This document shows, piece by piece, positions 1 to 8,300 of a stretch of 64,000 bases of DNA. The notes beneath the pieces were generated by a model, which was not told the DNA's origin, did no database searches, and saw only the letters and a program-made list of their open reading frames with translations. The DNA comes from an uncultured Lachnospiraceae bacterium (lineage in GTDB: Bacteria > Bacillota > Clostridia > Lachnospirales > Lachnospiraceae), in assembly GCA_910579395.1 (NCBI GenBank), contig CAJTUC010000002.1, positions 62,001 through 126,000 of the forward strand, given 5' to 3'. The position numbers were made by a program, and so were the translations under genes. Positions within the stretch are counted from its first letter, which is position 1. Each line of letters opens with the position of its first letter.

Positions 1-1
1 C

Positions 2-1246
2 GAGGACCCGCAGAACTCCGGTGCAGCCGGAAATGAAGGAACCGGCGCGGAAGTGACCGTTTCAAAGACCAGTAAAGACGAAACCTCCACTGTCACGCTT
101 GGCATCGACGTTTCCAAATATCAGGGCACCATCAACTGGGCGGAAGTCAAGGCATCCGGCGTCGATTTTGCCATGATCCGCGTAGGCTACCGGGCCAAAT
201 CCACGGGAGAGATTTTTGAAGACCCTGCTGCCAGATATAATATGCAGGAAGCACAGGCGGCAGGCGTTAAAATAGGCGCTTACTTCTTTTCTTCCGCCAT
301 TACGAAAGAGGAAGCCAGAGAAGAAGCTATTTTTACTGCAAATATTATTGCCAAATATAAAATTACCTATCCGGTCGCCTTTAACTGCGAAGATTTTCAG
401 TCGCCGGACAGCAGGCAATATGGGCTGGATGCCACGCAGCGGACCGAGCTTGCCTGCGCTTTTCTGGACGAAATTTCCGCCGCGGGCTACACGCCCATGT
501 TCTACGCCTCCAAAGTCGAACTGGAAGGCAGCGCCCAGTGGAATACGGACACGCTGGCCGCCAAATATAAGATCTGGGTAGCACAATACCCGGAGAAACC
601 TTATCCCGAAACGGCTTCTTCCAGCTATTCCGGCACCCATGATATGTGGCAGTATACCAGCCAGGGAACCGTCGCGGGCATTCCCAAAAAAACCGACGTT
701 AACGTTGCCTATTTCGGTTATCTGCAGGAAGCAGAAGCAAAAGATGAAACGCCAGCGGAAACGGTAACGGCCAACCCGGAAATCGGCATTATTTTTACCG
801 AAGTAAACGAAACCGTAACCGCCAAGCAGGAAACAAACCTGCGGACCGAACCGAGCACCTTAAACGATGACTCCGTCGTCGGCAAACTGGTACACGGCGA
901 CACCGCCACGAGAACAGGAATCGGGCATAACGGCTGGTCAAGAATCATCTATAACGGACAGACACTTTATGCGGTCACGAGTTACCTGACGACCGATATG
1001 GCAGACACCGGACAGCAGGCGCCGCCCCAAGGCCCTGTTTACACACCGGTCAATGAACAGGTAACTGCCAAGATGGAAACGAACCTGCGGACGGAGCCAA
1101 GTACGGCGAGCGACGATACCATTGTCGCCCTTCTCCACAACGGAGAGACGCTCACGAGAACCGCCATCGGCGATAACGGCTGGTCACAGCTTGATTATAA
1201 CGGGCAGACTGTGTATGCGGTCAGCAGTTATCTGATTGTGCAGTGA
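2..1246 (+). CDS. GH25 lysozyme with two C-terminal SH3 domains (5' truncated)
   Basis: Probable secreted 1,4-beta-N-acetylmuramidase that cleaves peptidoglycan glycan strands. The frame is open from base 2, so the true start lies outside the window; the GTG at 53 is internal. Of about 414 visible residues, about 33-245 form the GH25 barrel, opening with GIDVSKYQGTINW. The strand that normally carries the catalytic DxE reads FNCEDF, with Glu130 kept but Asn128 where Asp is typical. Two SH3-type repeats follow (about 275-330 and 355-412), each with NLRTEPS and NGW/YAV motifs, suited to binding cell wall. A hairpin terminator follows the stop directly. The signal peptide must be upstream of the window. 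Family assignment is firm; activity with the Asn variant is uncertain. Confidence 0.88.
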   Translation, partial: EDPQNSGAAGNEGTGAEVTVSKTSKDETSTVTLGIDVSKYQGTINWAEVKASGVDFAMIRVGYRAKSTGEIFEDPAARYNMQEAQAAGVKIGAYFFSSAITKEEAREEAIFTANIIAKYKITYPVAFNCEDFQSPDSRQYGLDATQRTELACAFLDEISAAGYTPMFYASKVELEGSAQWNTDTLAAKYKIWVAQYPEKPYPETASSSYSGTHDMWQYTSQGTVAGIPKKTDVNVAYFGYLQEAEAKDETPAETVTANPEIGIIFTEVNETVTAKQETNLRTEPSTLNDDSVVGKLVHGDTATRTGIGHNGWSRIIYNGQTLYAVTSYLTTDMADTGQQAPPQGPVYTPVNEQVTAKMETNLRTEPSTASDDTIVALLHNGETLTRTAIGDNGWSQLDYNGQTVYAVSSYLIVQ

Positions 1247-1254
1247 TAGATTAT

Positions 1255-1286
1255 AAAAGGACTTGCCATTTCCGCAAGTCCTTTTT
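1255..1286. terminator. Bidirectional intrinsic terminator
   Basis: An AAAAGGACTTGC / GCAAGTCCTTTT stem (1255-1266 with 1274-1285) has T-runs on both strands. It ends the lysozyme gene on the + strand and the ABC permease gene converging from the - strand. Confidence 0.8.
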
Positions 1287-1294
1287 CCAGACTT

Positions 1295-3946
1295 TCACTC
1301 CGTCTCCCGCAGTCTTTCCACGATACTTTTCTTTTTCAGACTCCTGTACGCCATAAGCGGCGCGAATGCTGCCACGAGCAGAAGCAGCGGCATCATGATC
1401 AGAAACGGCAGAATCTGGAAACGATATTCAAAAAACAGCAATATCTTATTCATTGCATTTAGGACAAACCACGACAACGGACTGCCTATCAGGAAACTGA
1501 GTATGCCGGAGATCACCACATAACTGATGCCTTCGCAGACCAGCATTTTCCGAAGCTGGCCGCCCGTCATGCCGATGCTCTGCAGCATAGCGAACTCCCT
1601 TTTTCTGGAAATGATCTCCGTCACAACGGCATTGACGAAATTGAGCATCCCGATCAGGGCGATAATGGCGCATAACGCAATGCCGAGTGTCGAAATGACC
1701 GTTATCATACCTTCAAATTCTTCCCGCAGAGAATCCTTGGAAACATAACCCATTTCCTGATGCGCTTCACTGTATTGCTTAACAGCCGCTTCAAAATCTT
1801 TCTGATATTCATCCGCAACCTGATAGGATACGGCAAAAAGTTCACTTGTTACGCCAAATTCGGATATAGGAAGGATAGCATCGCAGCCATTCGCTGCATA
1901 CCGATGCAGGTTCATGCTGTATGGAATGTTAACAATCGCCATGACTTCATACTCTTTCGAGGCCAGATTTTCATACACGACACCGGTTATTTCGCCATTT
2001 TCATTCGTTTCCTCATGGAAAATCGTATCTTCGGTAATGCTTTCCACCGTGACTTTATCACCCGGATGATACGCGTGTTCAGCAGCCGGAAGAAATTCCT
2101 TACTGTACAGCTGCGTCAGCAGAATATAATCTCCGGTAAGGAATTTCTCTACATCCAGCGTGCCTTCCAACACTTCTAAATTTCGAAGAAGCTCTTCGCT
2201 ATAACCGTAAAAAAATCCTGCCATATTTTGCTCTTCACCGCTCAACATCCTATCTACAGATTCATTGTAAAAAGATTCTCTCCGCAGTTTTCCTTCCGCA
2301 TCCAGCTTTCGGTATTGTTCCCTCGCCTGTTCATCCATCAACAGACGACTTCCGTACCAGACCCACAATTCACGCCTACTTTCAATTCCGTCCTGACTAT
2401 CCGCCAGCGCCAGATATTCCGGTTCTATCTCAACATCGCCGCTTCTCGGACTGCCGCCGGTAATATTGATATGCCCGAGTATATAATCTCCCGCAATCCG
2501 CTGTTCCATAAATTCATCCAGGCGAAAACTGTCTACGGCGGTCGTAATAACTGCCAATAATATTATGCTGAAGGAAACCGCAGCAATAACGGTCATCGTA
2601 GAACGCTTATTTCGCCCCAGATTGGCAATCGCCATGGAAACGGCGCTAAAACGGTTATGCCGCTTTTTTATCTTATCTTTTCCGGACTTTTTCTTCCCTG
2701 CCGCCTTTTTTTCTTCCGTACCCGCGAATTTTACCGCTTCAATCGGCGATACGCTCCCCGCAATCTTCCCCGGCTTACGGCAGCTTACCGATACTGTAAA
2801 TGCAGAGAACACGGCGCTGAATACAAATATCCACGGATTAAACTTCAAAGAGGTGCTCGCGCTTCCGTAATCGCCAAGTCCCGTGGCAAGCGGCAGAATC
2901 AGTTTCCCGACGCCATACCCCAGGATAAGACCGATGGGAATTCCTACTGCAGACAAAATAGCTGCCTGCCTTCTCACCAGCCTGCGAATCTGCTTTTTTG
3001 TCGTACCGATCGTCTTTAATAATCCATAAAAACGGATATCGCTTACAACGGATATCTGAAAAACATTATAGATGATCAGATAGCCTGTTACCAAAATAAT
3101 GATGATGACAGCAGTCAAAACGATAACACTGAGTAGGTCAACAGATTCCAATCGGCTACTCATATAAGCCCAGTTCACGCCATACCGTATTTCGGTTTCC
3201 GGTTCATATCCGGCATTTTCTATGACAGTCCGCACCTTTTCTTCCAGATTGTTATCATCGTGAAAATAAAGATTTACTGCCATCAGCCCAACGCCACTGT
3301 CCTCCGGATGTTCTTCTCCCCACTTGATGAAATCTTCATCCGTCAGACTGCCTTTTAACTCATTCCAATAGCTTTCTGACAGAAAAAACTCGCTGGCATG
3401 GGCGATATGGTCTCCCTGATAATAACCGCATACGGTAAACTCCTCTTCTACCTCTTTTCCCTGAAAAGTAAAGGCAATCGGCACTTTCTCACCGAGCGCA
3501 TAAGGCAGCCCAAAATCATCCAGAATAAACGTATCCACCACGATTTCATTTCTTTCGACAGGCAGACGCCCTTCCTCCAGCGTGATAAACATATCCTCCA
3601 GATACGCTTCTTCCGGCAGATAACGCAGTTCCGCCTGACGTTTCACAATGTTATCCGCTCTTCCGATAAAAATATTATAACTATAATCCTTGATGAGCGG
3701 GTCCGTAATGACCTTTTCGTATTGCTCTTGCGTCGCCTCTTTCAGCCCCGCATGGAACCTTCCGCCGACTTCCCGCATGGTATCTTCCTGTGACACCTGC
3801 ATTATGCCGCTTACCAGGGAAAATACTGCGGTAAAAAGCACTCCGGTCAGGACGATTGCCAGCATGGCAAAAAGATTCCGCATACGGTTATTCTTCAGAC
3901 TACGCCCCGACAGCCTGCGGATTGCCGCTCCGTTATTGTTTCTCAT
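1295..3946 (-). CDS. ABC exporter permease, FtsX/MacB-like, two FtsX domains
   Basis: An 883-residue membrane subunit of a MacB/Bce-like ABC exporter. There is an N-terminal membrane segment (about residues 24-47), an extracytoplasmic stretch of about 200 residues, a three-helix FtsX block (about 270-400, with SVIVLTAVIIIILVTGYL), a Lys-rich cytoplasmic linker, a second membrane anchor (about 445-470), another large external domain, and a second FtsX block (about 740-870). This duplicated-FtsX layout is usual for transporters that export or sense lipids and peptide antibiotics. The start overlaps the upstream ATPase gene by 14 bases and uses a G-rich ribosome site inside it, so the two are translationally coupled. 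The substrate cannot be read from the sequence. A kinase/regulator pair 2.6 kb upstream may control it. Confidence 0.88.
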   Translation of the reverse strand: MRNNNGAAIRRLSGRSLKNNRMRNLFAMLAIVLTGVLFTAVFSLVSGIMQVSQEDTMREVGGRFHAGLKEATQEQYEKVITDPLIKDYSYNIFIGRADNIVKRQAELRYLPEEAYLEDMFITLEEGRLPVERNEIVVDTFILDDFGLPYALGEKVPIAFTFQGKEVEEEFTVCGYYQGDHIAHASEFFLSESYWNELKGSLTDEDFIKWGEEHPEDSGVGLMAVNLYFHDDNNLEEKVRTVIENAGYEPETEIRYGVNWAYMSSRLESVDLLSVIVLTAVIIIILVTGYLIIYNVFQISVVSDIRFYGLLKTIGTTKKQIRRLVRRQAAILSAVGIPIGLILGYGVGKLILPLATGLGDYGSASTSLKFNPWIFVFSAVFSAFTVSVSCRKPGKIAGSVSPIEAVKFAGTEEKKAAGKKKSGKDKIKKRHNRFSAVSMAIANLGRNKRSTMTVIAAVSFSIILLAVITTAVDSFRLDEFMEQRIAGDYILGHINITGGSPRSGDVEIEPEYLALADSQDGIESRRELWVWYGSRLLMDEQAREQYRKLDAEGKLRRESFYNESVDRMLSGEEQNMAGFFYGYSEELLRNLEVLEGTLDVEKFLTGDYILLTQLYSKEFLPAAEHAYHPGDKVTVESITEDTIFHEETNENGEITGVVYENLASKEYEVMAIVNIPYSMNLHRYAANGCDAILPISEFGVTSELFAVSYQVADEYQKDFEAAVKQYSEAHQEMGYVSKDSLREEFEGMITVISTLGIALCAIIALIGMLNFVNAVVTEIISRKREFAMLQSIGMTGGQLRKMLVCEGISYVVISGILSFLIGSPLSWFVLNAMNKILLFFEYRFQILPFLIMMPLLLLVAAFAPLMAYRSLKKKSIVERLRETE

Positions 3947-4709
3947 TGGAAGCGCCCCCCTTCTGCACTGTCTGTACTTCGTGCACGACCTGCATTTCGT
4001 GCATAGTCTGTTCCCCGTGCATAGTCTGCATTTCGCGCAGATGATCGTCTACAATTTTACCGTCCTCGATATGAATCACCCTGTCGCAGAGCTGCGCCAA
4101 CGCTTCATTATGCGTAATCATGACAATCGTCTGATGAAACTGCTCTCCGGTCAGCTTTAAAAGTCCCAGAACTTCCTGCGTCGTCTTACTGTCCAGATTT
4201 CCGGTCGGTTCATCCGCCAGAATGATCGCCGGTTTTGTCACAAGCGCACGGGCGATTGCCACACGCTGCTGCTGGCCGCCGGAAAGCTGCCCCGGAAGAT
4301 TATGCAGCTTACCCTGCAGGCCGAGCGTCTGCACGATATCCTGAACAAAGGCCTCGTCCACCGGCCTTCCATCCAGCTCCAGCGGAAGAACGATATTTTC
4401 ATAGATGCTCAGAATAGGTACAAGATTATAACTTTGAAAAATAAATCCAATATGCCGCCGCCGGAAAATGGTCAATGCGTTTTCATTTAACTCAAATATC
4501 TTCTTACCTGCCACGGTCACGCTTCCGCTCGTGGCGTAATCCAGACCGCCCAGCATATGAAGCAGCGTAGACTTCCCCGAGCCGGAGGTTCCGACGATGG
4601 CACAAAACTCCCCTTCCTCGATACGCAAATCCACACCGTCAAGCGCCCGAACCTGAACATCCCCTTCGCCATAATATTTTTTTAGATTCTTCGCTTCCAA
4701 TATTTTCAT
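3933..4709 (-). CDS. ABC transporter ATPase, MacB/LolD/BceA type
   Basis: A cytoplasmic ATPase that powers the adjoining FtsX-type permease. About 258 residues: Walker A GTSGSGKST, Q-loop FIFQSYNLVP, signature LSGGQQQRVAIARAL, Walker B IILADEPTGNLD and switch His in MITHN. The start is placed at the ATG at 4709 (MKILEAKNLKKYYG), preceded by AGGTGG and AGAAGG; an in-frame GTG at 4724 would add five residues but has no spaced ribosome site. The C-terminus is unusual: after the core, the last 30 or so residues are an imperfect six-residue repeat (MQTMHG, EQTMHE, MQVVHE, VQTVQK) encoded by an 18-bp tandem repeat. The 3' end overlaps the permease start. Confidence 0.92.
   Translation of the reverse strand: MKILEAKNLKKYYGEGDVQVRALDGVDLRIEEGEFCAIVGTSGSGKSTLLHMLGGLDYATSGSVTVAGKKIFELNENALTIFRRRHIGFIFQSYNLVPILSIYENIVLPLELDGRPVDEAFVQDIVQTLGLQGKLHNLPGQLSGGQQQRVAIARALVTKPAIILADEPTGNLDSKTTQEVLGLLKLTGEQFHQTIVMITHNEALAQLCDRVIHIEDGKIVDDHLREMQTMHGEQTMHEMQVVHEVQTVQKGGASNEKQ
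3965..4036 (-). repeat. 18-bp tandem repeat, four units, inside the ABC ATPase 3' end
   Basis: Four consecutive 18-base units (3965-3982, 3983-4000, 4001-4018, 4019-4036) match at most positions; two begin GCATAGTCTG. The period is a multiple of three, so each unit adds six residues of Met/Gln/His/Glu/Val-rich tail without a frameshift. Copy number could vary between strains. Confidence 0.85.
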
Positions 4710-4744
4710 AGACCTTCTTTCCACCTTTCCGTCATTTTATTGTA

Positions 4745-4956
4745 TTAGGTAATTGCGAAACTATGTTTTCGAAGGCTTTCGTTGTACAAAATAGACAATC
4801 ACCGCAGGGCACGCTTTCGCTGCACTGTCGCTCACAACGGTGCATAAGACGCCAAAATACAGCGTCTAAGCACCGGCGGCGACACAGCGTCCTGCTTGCG
4901 ATTTGTCTATTTTGCACAACTGCTGTCTTGAAATAATGCGTTTCGCAATTACCTAA
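4745..4956 (+). mobile_element. MITE-like element, copy 1 (212 bp), with target duplication
   Basis: Terminal inverted repeats TTAGGTAATTGCGAAAC (4745-4761) and its complement (4940-4956). Perfect 10-bp direct repeats TTTTATTGTA flank it at 4735-4744 and 4957-4966, the footprint of insertion. Subterminal inverted segments (TTGTACAAAATAGAC against GTCTATTTTGCACAA) let the whole element fold into a long hairpin. It carries no transposase. Copy 2 (8416-8625) is in the opposite orientation and a deleted remnant lies at 20637-20692. It sits between the ABC ATPase start and its probable promoter region. Confidence 0.88.
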
Positions 4957-5010
4957 TTTTATTGTATCAGACGTCTCTGACAGTATTCTTACAAAAAGCC
5001 GGTAAAGTTA

Positions 5011-5024
5011 TGACAATTTTGTCA
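5011..5024. promoter_or_regulatory. Inverted repeat upstream of the ABC exporter operon (possible regulator box)
   Basis: TGACAATTTTGTCA is a perfect TGACA-N4-TGTCA inverted repeat about 300 bp upstream of the ABC ATPase and just before the MITE. Its 5-4-5 geometry resembles the TNACA-N4-TGTAA boxes known for BceR-type regulators. A role for the nearby OmpR-type regulator is inferred, not shown. The rest of the 4725-5148 gap holds the MITE, this site and the antiporter terminator. Confidence 0.4.
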
Positions 5025-5071
5025 GAATCCAGTCAAATACATATAGACGCATCTTTATAGCCCTATGTTCA

Positions 5072-5115
5072 TAAAAAAAGAAAGGCCCCCGGTAAACATG
5101 ACCGGAAAGCCTTCT
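5072..5115 (-). terminator. Intrinsic terminator of the antiporter gene
   Basis: Read on the - strand, a GAAGGC...CCGGT / ACCGG...CCTTTC stem is followed by a T-rich tract (complement of the A run at 5073-5079). It lies 35 bases past the antiporter stop codon. Confidence 0.7.
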
Positions 5116-5148
5116 ATCCTTATCAGAAACTGCGGCGCATTCAGAAAA

Positions 5149-6336
5149 CTATGCCGCGGCCCCTTCTGCTTCATCTTTCGAATATAATATTTTCAAAATA
5201 ATCGGTGTTAAAATCGATGATACTATGATCAACAGAATTACCGATGTAAAATATACCGGTGTCAACAAGCCCGCCGTAAGTCCCTTTTGCGATACGATCA
5301 ACGCTACCTCGCCTCTTGTCATCATACCGACACCGATCTTCAACGAATCCCGGCCGTTGAACTTACAAAGGCGCGCTACCAATCCACATCCGATAATCTT
5401 GGAGATCAGTCCCGTTGCCACGAACGCTATGGAAAAAATCAGGATTCCCATGCTCATGCTGTCCACATTCGTTTTCAGACCGATACTCGCGAAGAAAATC
5501 GGGCCGAACATAATATAGGAATTGGTATCCATCTTTTCCGCAATGTATTTGGAATCTCGAATGGAGCACAAAATAATTCCCGCTACATAGGCACCCGTAA
5601 TATCTGCAATACCGAAATATTTCTCGGCAATATATGCCATCCCAAGGCAGAACGCCAATCCCGCGATCGGAATACGCCTTGTATGCGGATATCTGGTATC
5701 TACCATTTTGAAAATCTTATAGCTGATAAAACCAACCACAATCGCAAATAAAAAGAACAATACCGTATTGGCAAGTACGGCCGTCGGCTTTGACTCCGGA
5801 TTTTTGAATCCGATAACAAAGGTAAGAACAATAATGCCGATTACATCATCGATAATTGCAGCACTCAGTATGGTCGTACCGACTTTTCCTTTTATTTTTC
5901 CCATTTCCTTTAAGGATTCCACCGTAATGCTGACGGACGTAGCCGTAAGAATCGTACCGACGAATACTGCCTTGTAAAATCCCTCCGAACCCCATGGTGA
6001 TGCTCCATAAAATGCCATATAAAGAAGAGCACCGCAGCCTAACGGGATGAATACGCCCGAACAGGCTATCAACGCAGCAATCGGACCGGTTTTCACCAGA
6101 TCTTTTAAATCCGTTTCCAGACCCGCAGAAAACATCAGCAGGATTACGCCGATCTCCGCCATCTGTGCGAGAAAATCTGATTGACTCACCCATCCCAGCA
6201 CGCTCGGCCCGATTAAAAGTCCTGCAATGATTTCTCCTACTACCTGCGGCGCTTTGCATTTTCGAGCAAGAATTCCGCATAACTTTGCGGAAATGATAAT
6301 AATCGCCAAATCCCTGAATACTAAATATGATTCCAC
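5149..6336 (-). CDS. CPA2-family cation:proton antiporter (Kef/NapA-like)
   Basis: A 395-residue polytopic membrane protein with 11-13 hydrophobic segments along its whole length and no soluble C-terminal TrkA domain. The N-terminus reads KAPQVVGEIIAGLLIGPSVL, and LMFSAGLETDL follows, both hallmarks of CPA2 monovalent cation/proton exchangers. It probably exchanges Na+ or K+ for H+ to control pH or ion balance. The start is GTG at 6336, with GGGAGAGG just upstream. It is a single gene with its own terminator, between two mobile-looking palindromic elements. The ion is not determinable from the sequence. Confidence 0.9.
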   Translation of the reverse strand: MESYLVFRDLAIIIISAKLCGILARKCKAPQVVGEIIAGLLIGPSVLGWVSQSDFLAQMAEIGVILLMFSAGLETDLKDLVKTGPIAALIACSGVFIPLGCGALLYMAFYGASPWGSEGFYKAVFVGTILTATSVSITVESLKEMGKIKGKVGTTILSAAIIDDVIGIIVLTFVIGFKNPESKPTAVLANTVLFFLFAIVVGFISYKIFKMVDTRYPHTRRIPIAGLAFCLGMAYIAEKYFGIADITGAYVAGIILCSIRDSKYIAEKMDTNSYIMFGPIFFASIGLKTNVDSMSMGILIFSIAFVATGLISKIIGCGLVARLCKFNGRDSLKIGVGMMTRGEVALIVSQKGLTAGLLTPVYFTSVILLIIVSSILTPIILKILYSKDEAEGAAA

Positions 6337-6447
6337 TTTCCTCTCCCTCTTTCATTCATAACTATGAAATCTCCCAAATTCCATACGCTATTTTATATCC
6401 GGGCACATCTTTTGTCAATAAGCCTGTATACATCATTCTGTACAACA

Positions 6448-6621
6448 GTAACAATTCCGGCGCCGGACAGGGCGGTGTATGGTTCCTGCGAAGGTCCTTG
6501 AAAAGCGCCGGTGCTTAGCGAGGTTCCTCACGAGCTTAGCATCCGTTGCTGCTTTTCGCGGAGCGAAAGCGTACCTTCAAAGGAACCATACACCGCCCTG
6601 TCCGGCGCCGGAATTGTTACC
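6448..6621. mobile_element. Large palindromic element with perfect 40-bp arms (possible MITE)
   Basis: Arms 6448-6487 and 6581-6620 are perfect reverse complements (outer bases GTAACAATTCCGGCGCCGGA) around a 93-base centre that contains further short inverted repeats (GCTTAGCGAGG / CGAGCTTAGC). TACAACA occurs just outside the left arm (6441-6447) and, one base away, outside the right arm (6622-6628), a possible 7-bp target duplication. It is GC-richer than its surroundings. It fills most of the gap between antiporter and histidine kinase genes. Confidence 0.7.
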
Positions 6622-6629
6622 TACAACAT

Positions 6630-7562
6630 TTACTCCCTACATTTATTCAATAGAAAAACATGGAAACTGCTTCCCTGTCCCGGCTTGGAAGATACGGTAA
6701 TATAACCCTTTTCATGCTGTAAAATAAGCTGGGCGAGATATAATCCGAGACCGCTTCCCTCCTGCTGCTCCACTGCCTTTCCACGATAAAAACGCTGGAA
6801 GATACGATGATACTCACTCTCCTGGATGCCAATTCCTTCATCCGAAATGGTAATTCTCGTATAGATATCCATTCTGAGGATTGCAATTTTTACGGGACTG
6901 TTCTCCGGCGAATATTTGACTGCATTTTCCAGAATATTTGTCATTGCTTCCGCCGTCCACTTAGGATTATGATAAAGTTCGAAATCCTGAAATTCTTCTA
7001 CGGACAACTGTATCTGTTTCGCAGAAGCCTGCGCGTATACGGAGCCTACCGCTTTTGCAATCGTGGCTTTGATTCCAGTATTTTCCGCCTGAAACTGAAT
7101 CATGCCGTTTTCCAGCTGGGACGCTTTCAGGAGACTGTTCATCAGCCACTGCATTTTTTCGACCTGTGTTTCGGTATGCTCCAGAAATTCTTTTTGCTGC
7201 ACTTCTGTCAGCGTATCACCCCGCAGAAGCTCCATATTCATGACGATATTGGCTAAAGGCGTCTTTAACTGATGGGACAGGTCCGAAATCAATTCCATGA
7301 CCTGGTCTTTCTCTTCCATGGCCCGTTCTTCTTTAAACCGTGCGCTGCCCAGAATCTGAATGAGATTTGTGACCATTTTAGACTCCCGCGTCTCATATAA
7401 TTCATGTATGCGCACACCTTCGATGTTCCCGCTTTGAAAATTTTCCAGGATGCTTTCCAGTATTTTCCATTCCTTTAAAAAATAAATAACAACAAAAACC
7501 AGCAGCAACATACACAACAGCAATCCGATTCCGAATATCCAGACAAGCGCTTCCGCATTCAT
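6630..7562 (-). CDS. Sensor histidine kinase with one membrane segment
   Basis: About 310 residues. One N-terminal membrane helix (about 5-30) precedes a short linker, a HisKA domain with phosphoacceptor His in SDLSHQLKTPL (about 96), and a HATPase domain with N box NILENAVKYSP, G1 DEGIGI and G2 GSGLGLYLA. There is no extracytoplasmic sensor domain, as in small intramembrane-sensing kinases that work with ABC exporters. The ATG at 7562 is chosen because GGAGG precedes it by 7 bases and it overlaps the regulator stop as ATGA; an in-frame ATG at 7577 is less likely. It is cotranscribed with the response regulator. The partner exporter may be the one at 1295-4709. Confidence 0.9.
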   Translation of the reverse strand: MNAEALVWIFGIGLLLCMLLLVFVVIYFLKEWKILESILENFQSGNIEGVRIHELYETRESKMVTNLIQILGSARFKEERAMEEKDQVMELISDLSHQLKTPLANIVMNMELLRGDTLTEVQQKEFLEHTETQVEKMQWLMNSLLKASQLENGMIQFQAENTGIKATIAKAVGSVYAQASAKQIQLSVEEFQDFELYHNPKWTAEAMTNILENAVKYSPENSPVKIAILRMDIYTRITISDEGIGIQESEYHRIFQRFYRGKAVEQQEGSGLGLYLAQLILQHEKGYITVSSKPGQGSSFHVFLLNKCRE

Positions 7563-8230
7563 GCCTTGTCCTCCCATAAATAACCCATTCCCTGAATCGT
7601 GCGGATGCGGTTCTCTCCCAGTTTCTTACGAAGCCGGCTGATATTGACGGAAAGCGTATTCTCTTCTACAAAATTCCCGTCCGCATCCCAGATATGCTGT
7701 AAAATCTGTTCCTTCATGAGAACCTGACCTTTATTTTCCAGAAAATACTGTAAAAGCCGAAACTCTGTCATCGTCAGATCGATTTCTTCTTCTCCCCGAA
7801 AAGCATGGAGTGTTTTTGTATCCAGCGACAATTCCCCGGAACGCAGAAACGTATCGGTTCCGGCCTTTTCCTGTCTCCGGTTCAGAATATTCTGCACTCG
7901 AATTTTCAGGACAGAAACGGAAAAAGGTTTCGTCATATAATCATCAGCCCCGCTGGTCAGTCCCATGATTTCATCCACTTCCAGATCGCGCGCCGTCAGC
8001 ATCAAAATTGGAATGTCAAAACGGCTCCTCACCTTTTTGCAGAAATCAATACCGTCCCCGTCCGGCAGATTCAAATCCAATATGAGCGCATCCGGCTTTT
8101 CCTTTTCCAAAAGCATATAACCGTCTTTGCTTGTCTGCGCCGTACATACCTCCCAGCCATCCTGCTCAAAAGCAAAAGAAATTCCACGGCTCAATCCCGC
8201 ATCGTCTTCTATAATCAATATTTTCATCAT
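7559..8230 (-). CDS. OmpR/PhoB-family response regulator
   Basis: About 223 residues: a receiver domain (KILIIEDDAGLSRG; phospho-acceptor Asp in ALILDLNLPDGDG; LTARD; KPFSV) and a C-terminal winged helix (DLTMTEFRLLQYFLENKGQV ... NTLSVNISRLRKKL). The start is put at the ATGATG at 8230/8227, with GAGGGG upstream; an in-frame ATG at 8251 would lengthen it by seven residues. It overlaps the kinase gene by four bases. It probably binds DNA after phosphorylation by that kinase; the TGACA-N4-TGTCA repeat at 5011 is a candidate target. Confidence 0.92.
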   Translation of the reverse strand: MMKILIIEDDAGLSRGISFAFEQDGWEVCTAQTSKDGYMLLEKEKPDALILDLNLPDGDGIDFCKKVRSRFDIPILMLTARDLEVDEIMGLTSGADDYMTKPFSVSVLKIRVQNILNRRQEKAGTDTFLRSGELSLDTKTLHAFRGEEEIDLTMTEFRLLQYFLENKGQVLMKEQILQHIWDADGNFVEENTLSVNISRLRKKLGENRIRTIQGMGYLWEDKA

Positions 8231-8300
8231 AACACCCCTCATCCGCTTCAACGGATATTACTAATATATTGGAAGAACGCCGTATTTCAGGCGTTCTTTC

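Noticed and set aside
4732..4917. A 61-codon frame on the - strand and a similar frame at 8353-8646 on the + strand with shared CRRRCLDAVFW-like translation
   Set aside because: Both lie inside the two MITE copies; similarity comes from the repeated DNA. No ribosome site, Cys/Arg-rich low-complexity product.
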